A program made the position numbers and the translations under genes. From an uncultured Phascolarctobacterium sp. (lineage in GTDB: Bacteria > Bacillota > Negativicutes > Acidaminococcales > Acidaminococcaceae), in NCBI RefSeq assembly GCF_934190775.1, contig NZ_CAKPTG010000012.1, positions 1 through 64,000 of the forward strand: a DNA stretch of 64,000 bases. Reading direction: 5' to 3'. This document shows positions 60,702-64,000 of this stretch, piece by piece. The notes under the pieces are model-generated. The model was not told where the DNA came from, did not search any database, and saw nothing but the letters and a program-made list of their open reading frames with translations. Every line of letters starts with the position of its first letter. Position 1 is the first letter of the stretch.

Positions 60702-62624
60702 TTAGAAGCTTCTCTCATAAGTGAAGAGAACGCTGCGAGGCATTGTAACATACTCATAATTGTTAAGTGCATCATCTCTATCAAGCAGATTTGCAGCACT
60801 CAATCTCAAAGTATCTTTGGAAGTAGGCATATAGGATAAGGTCATAGAAAGGTCAACACTGTTCTTTAAGTGATGATCCTTGATTTTACTGCTACTATGA
60901 GCTGCATTATAATATGCTATTTCTCTATCAAGATATGTAAAGAGTCTGGTATTCCATACAAACTTACCCTTGTTGAAATCAGCTCCTAAGTTAAGAATAT
61001 TCTTAGCGGTATCCTGAGACCATACTCCTTTAGAGCAAGCTTTCGGATTTTGCAAAGTCCAACCAATACTTGCTGTCCAGTTTTCGTCAAGCTTTTGCTT
61101 ATAATTCAATTCCAAACCGGTATTTTCCCATTCATCACGGTTACGCATAATATTGTTATCGTTAGCATCTTTATCCCAGAAGAATTTATCTTTAATCTTC
61201 ATATGGAACACATCAGCTGTAAATGCTGTTGTACCATCATCGACCTTATAACCTAATTCATAGGTCCAACCGGATTGCGGCTTCAAGGCGCTATTAATGG
61301 CATAATTTGAATTATAGTAGAAAGTACTATTAATAGCCGGCATCTCAAAAGATTTACCTACATTAAAGTAATAATTCGAAACAGTATTTGCTTTATAAAC
61401 ACCCTGCACCTGCGGTAACAGCTGGAAATCACTGTCATAATATTGATTACTGCCTATATAATATTCACGCAAACCAAGTATCAGTTCAAATGCATCACTG
61501 GTGTGCACATCCCAAGACTGGTATGCAGAAAAGCTGTTTCTGCCAGCCTTGTTAAATGCAGTTGTTTGAGTTTCCATGGATTCTCTATTGGCATTAACAC
61601 CCAAAATTAAACTATCATTATTTTTCAAATTAAACTTTTTTTGCAAATCAAAGTTTGCATTATAGCCATCATACTTACTGTAAGAAGAACCTTTAAGTGG
61701 CAGGCAACTCAAATCCATTGTATTATAGCCTAAAACAGTTTTCCAACCAGTATCTTTGTTGTCATATGCTAATGCATAGCTATTATATGTGCTGTTATAT
61801 TGTGATAATTTGTTCATCACCGGAACGAAGTTTTTGTAACTACCAGTTTGATATTTTACTTCACTATGGTTTCGTCCCCAGCTAAAGGTTAAATCTTTAG
61901 CTAATTGTGCATCAAGATAAAATTGGTCAGAAGATTTATCTTTTATATTGATTGCAGTACCTAAACCGGTATTACCCGGTATAACTGCATCATTGAAATC
62001 TTTATTCCATGTTTTCTTGTAACCTACATTCACCACATCCGTCTGAATGTTAGCGCCTGCAAGCTTTTTGTTACTGCCGATACCGCCAATAACACTACCC
62101 TTCACTTCACCTGTTTTTGCCGGTCTTTTAGTAATGATATTAATAACGCCGCCCATAGCTTGCGGACCATACAATACCGAGTTGGAACCTTTTACAATCT
62201 CGATTTTTTCAATTTGATCCATCGGAACTGTATTAAGCGTAGCATGATTCATATAGTTAGACGGATTACCGTTTACCAATACCAAGGTACCATCATCAAT
62301 ACCACGCACACGAATTCTTGACATCATTCCGCCGTAGTCGCCACCATCTTCCTGATAGGTATGGCAGTTTGCCTGAGATAATTCACGTACAGCTTGGAAT
62401 ACAGATTGATATCCGCTATCCTTCAATTCCTTTTGCGTAATTACAGTAACATTAGCAGGTGTATCTTGTACAGTTTTTTCTGTTCTGGTTGCAGTTACAA
62501 CCATCGTGTCCAGCGCATATTCCTGAATATCTTCAGCAGCTAACGCCGTCCCCCCCCAGAGCACGCTTGTGCTCATGAGCATTGACATCAAAATAGCGTT
62601 ACTTAAAACTTTTGCATTTTTCAT
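60702..62624 (-). CDS. TonB-dependent outer-membrane receptor 4
   Basis: 640 aa. Signal peptide (ends ALAA-ED), TonB box LDTMVVTATRTE, plug with VRGIDDGTLVLVNG and LYGPQAMGGVINIITKRP, barrel ending in ERSF. The start at 62624 follows AAAGGATG; its ATG overlaps the stop of a three-codon ATGAGTAAATGA. Divergent from the MerR gene and behind a MerR-type promoter and the conserved leader hairpin. Confidence 0.93.
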   Translation of the reverse strand: MKNAKVLSNAILMSMLMSTSVLWGGTALAAEDIQEYALDTMVVTATRTEKTVQDTPANVTVITQKELKDSGYQSVFQAVRELSQANCHTYQEDGGDYGGMMSRIRVRGIDDGTLVLVNGNPSNYMNHATLNTVPMDQIEKIEIVKGSNSVLYGPQAMGGVINIITKRPAKTGEVKGSVIGGIGSNKKLAGANIQTDVVNVGYKKTWNKDFNDAVIPGNTGLGTAINIKDKSSDQFYLDAQLAKDLTFSWGRNHSEVKYQTGSYKNFVPVMNKLSQYNSTYNSYALAYDNKDTGWKTVLGYNTMDLSCLPLKGSSYSKYDGYNANFDLQKKFNLKNNDSLILGVNANRESMETQTTAFNKAGRNSFSAYQSWDVHTSDAFELILGLREYYIGSNQYYDSDFQLLPQVQGVYKANTVSNYYFNVGKSFEMPAINSTFYYNSNYAINSALKPQSGWTYELGYKVDDGTTAFTADVFHMKIKDKFFWDKDANDNNIMRNRDEWENTGLELNYKQKLDENWTASIGWTLQNPKACSKGVWSQDTAKNILNLGADFNKGKFVWNTRLFTYLDREIAYYNAAHSSSKIKDHHLKNSVDLSMTLSYMPTSKDTLRLSAANLLDRDDALNNYEYVTMPRSVLFTYERSF

Positions 62625-62659
62625 TTACTCATACATCCTTTCTGAAGAACAGTTAGTTT

Positions 62660-62691
62660 TAGAACAGCTAGTCTTTCGTAGTCCTGTTCTA
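62660..62691 (-). promoter_or_regulatory. Conserved leader hairpin, receptor 4
   Basis: Minus strand: outer stem TAGAACAG/CTGTTCTA (8 bp), bulge GA, inner stem CTA/TAG, loop CGAAAGAC. It ends 35 nt before the start codon. The inner pair CTA/TAG replaces CCA/TGG of the other two. Confidence 0.65.
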
Positions 62692-62707
62692 TTACTAAAC
62701 TTGTACT

Positions 62708-62738
62708 ATCTTAAACTATATACTGTTCATACAGTCAA
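62708..62738 (-). promoter_or_regulatory. MerR-type promoter of receptor 4
   Basis: TTGACT (62733-62738), 19-bp spacer, TAAGAT (62708-62713). The ACTnTAT-N7-ATAnAGT dyad spans the boxes. It lies in the region shared with the divergent MerR gene. Confidence 0.72.
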
Positions 62739-62779
62739 GGAAAAATTTTTCTACAAGCACCTATTCTCTTTTCTCCTCC

Positions 62780-62808
62780 TTCACTAACAGTCGAATAAAT
62801 GTTATAAT
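62780..62808 (+). promoter_or_regulatory. Promoter of the MerR-family gene
   Basis: TTCACT (62780-62785), 17 bp, TATAAT (62803-62808), 53 bp before the ATG. Confidence 0.5.
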
Positions 62809-62861
62809 AGTCGTAATCATTATGCATTATATCGTGTTAAAAAAGATCAAGGTGATACATC

Positions 62862-63701
62862 ATGAGCAAAAATCCAAAGCTATACTATACCGCAGGCGAG
62901 CTGGCAGAGCTCTTTGAGCTGCCGAAGCAGACCTTGCTTTACTACGATAAAATGGGTGTCCTGTCGCCGGAGTTTATTTCTGAAAACAACTATCGCCATT
63001 ACTCCCTCAAGCAGTATTTAATCCTCGAAATCATCTTAAACATGCGTAAGCTGGGAATCCCCATCTCCAAAATCAAGGAATACCTTGCTGAGCGCAGCAT
63101 TGACCGACTGCAGGCGCTTTTGCAGGCCAAGGACCGCGAATGTGAGGAGATTATCGCGCACAATGAAAAAATCCGCAAAAACATCCACGTTGTTTTTCAA
63201 CAATTGGATAAAATCCGCGAAAGCCGGCTTGACCAGATAACTGTTACCTTCCGTCGCAGCAAGCGCTTTCTGTTAAGCACCGTACCGCCGGAATGCAGCG
63301 GTAACGACAGCATTAAAATTCTTGCCAAGCATAACCTGAAGGTTTTTTCCAAGGAGCACTTTAAGGAAAAGGCTGTCGGCTGGTTGGCAGACAAAGATGC
63401 CTTTCTAGCTGGTGAATACAGCCGTCCGCTGGCCTACTTTTCCAGCGTGAATCCCGATTATCACGGCAAAATGGAATGCTACACCCGCCCCGCCGGACTC
63501 TATATGACGCAACGCTTTCAGGGAACCTTCCGCAAGCATGTAAAAGAGCTGGCAGAGCTATTTAAAGCTTATATGCAACGCAATAAGCTGCATGCTGTAG
63601 ACAATCTTTATATTATGCCATTGAAAAATCACTGGATGACACCTGAGCCTGAAGAATATATCTACCAGATTTCCCTGCGGGTTGAACCAGATGAAAATTA
63701 A
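62862..63701 (+). CDS. MerR-family transcriptional regulator
   Basis: 279 aa. N-terminal winged helix typical of MerR (YTAGELAELFELPKQTLLYYDKMGVL), then RHYSLKQYLILEIILNMRKLGIP and a coiled dimer helix (about 75-120). The C-terminal 150 residues resemble a GyrI-like effector domain rather than a metal-binding MerR tail, so it may sense an organic ligand such as a tetrapyrrole. AAGGTGAT precedes the ATG. It sits among the genes whose promoters show MerR-type 19-bp spacers and is the likely activator. Confidence 0.9.
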   Translation: MSKNPKLYYTAGELAELFELPKQTLLYYDKMGVLSPEFISENNYRHYSLKQYLILEIILNMRKLGIPISKIKEYLAERSIDRLQALLQAKDRECEEIIAHNEKIRKNIHVVFQQLDKIRESRLDQITVTFRRSKRFLLSTVPPECSGNDSIKILAKHNLKVFSKEHFKEKAVGWLADKDAFLAGEYSRPLAYFSSVNPDYHGKMECYTRPAGLYMTQRFQGTFRKHVKELAELFKAYMQRNKLHAVDNLYIMPLKNHWMTPEPEEYIYQISLRVEPDEN

Positions 63702-63750
63702 AAACTGCACCAGCCTGTATCGTATTTGATGCTGGCTGGTGCAGTTTTTT
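63700..63750. terminator. Convergent terminator, MerR / binding lipoprotein 3
   Basis: Stem of 15 bp (11 GC-rich plus A/T pairs, 63701-63715 with 63734-63748) followed by T on both strands. Confidence 0.92.
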
Positions 63751-63763
63751 AATCTTACGCTAT

Positions 63764-64000
63764 TTACTTTACCCTTAAATGCTGCACTCCCTGCATAGCA
63801 AAGGCCTCGCCGTAGGCAGCATGGGCAATTTCCTGCACACCAAAGACAACGTCCTGTGAGCAATTATAGATATAACCCTCATTGGGATAAAACAGCTGCT
63901 TATCTTTAATAGCGCGCATAGTCTGCAGCGATGGATCCTCCAGGAATTCCTGATTATATTTCTTGATATCAAAATTGCCATGGTCATTATAAACCGGCAT
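63764..64000 (-). CDS. FecB/BtuF-type binding lipoprotein 3 (partial, C-terminus)
   Basis: Last 78 codons of a gene that begins beyond the window. EFLEDPSLQTMRAIKDKQLF and the final VVFGVQEIAHAAYG helix match the C-terminal end of the two other binding lipoproteins (compare FLDDPALANLEAV and KIANLAYG in the first). A third paralogue in 8 kb suggests several related ligands or layers of uptake. Confidence 0.75.
   Translation of the reverse strand: MPVYNDHGNFDIKKYNQEFLEDPSLQTMRAIKDKQLFYPNEGYIYNCSQDVVFGVQEIAHAAYGEAFAMQGVQHLRVK

Overview
The window reads as chromosomal DNA of a diderm Firmicute (class Negativicutes). It pairs Firmicute-style genes and control elements (smc-ftsY, a Trp T-box, a lysine riboswitch, A-type promoters with TTGxxx/TATAAT boxes, strong AAAGGAGG ribosome sites) with outer-membrane hardware: four TonB-dependent receptors, an RND pump with its periplasmic adaptor, and many signal peptides. 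The genus cannot be fixed from the sequence; an Acidaminococcales or Selenomonadales gut anaerobe is a guess.

Layout. 0-5.2 kb: a secreted nuclease, a GNAT enzyme, a secreted protein of unknown role, and two almost identical copies of an Rpn (PD-(D/E)XK) gene. Each Rpn copy has a short structured leader RNA ahead of it and probably a second, internal start. 5.3-11.4 kb: ftsY, smc, a deoxyinosine glycosylase and a radical SAM gene. 11.5-18.4 kb: a MATE transporter whose promoter carries a CsoR-type operator, the convergent CsoR-family regulator, a Cof-type phosphatase, yhdT-panF, a lipoprotein MsrAB and a CGGC protein. 18.4-23.1 kb: the lysine-branch genes dapB, asd, lysC and dapA behind a lysine riboswitch, with GTAC-hairpin repeats between them. 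23.2-32.6 kb: a four-gene defence unit (SNF2-like helicase, DUF4391, Mod, Res) with 1-nt TAATG overlaps at every junction, a divergent HTH gene and a palindrome-rich control region. 32.6-33.0 kb: five 73-bp hairpin repeats. 33.0-35.4 kb: trpE-trpG behind a Trp T-box. 35.5-42 kb: two AAA/DUF4143 ATPases, one flanked by hairpin direct repeats, two small proteins, a TonB receptor and an Rpn relic. 42-49 kb: a TonB receptor and a secreted protein-MFP-RND operon. 49-64 kb: a complete chelatase set (CobN/HmuS-like, BchI-like, BchD-like), two TonB receptors, three FecB-type binding lipoproteins (one cut by the window end) and a MerR-family regulator.

How it may fit together. The last 15 kb look like one uptake-and-processing system: outer-membrane receptors and binding lipoproteins import a metal complex or tetrapyrrole, and the CobN/BchI/BchD set inserts or removes the metal. 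Four promoters in this block share a MerR-type layout, with a 19-bp spacer and a dyad centred 2 bp upstream of its middle. The MerR gene sits inside the block and is the obvious candidate regulator.

The least expected signal is a small RNA hairpin found 37-43 nt upstream of three of the four TonB receptor genes. It has a variable outer stem, a 2-nt 5' bulge, a CYA/TRG stem and an 8-nt YGMAAGAC loop. The stems differ in sequence but keep pairing. I do not recognise it as a known element.
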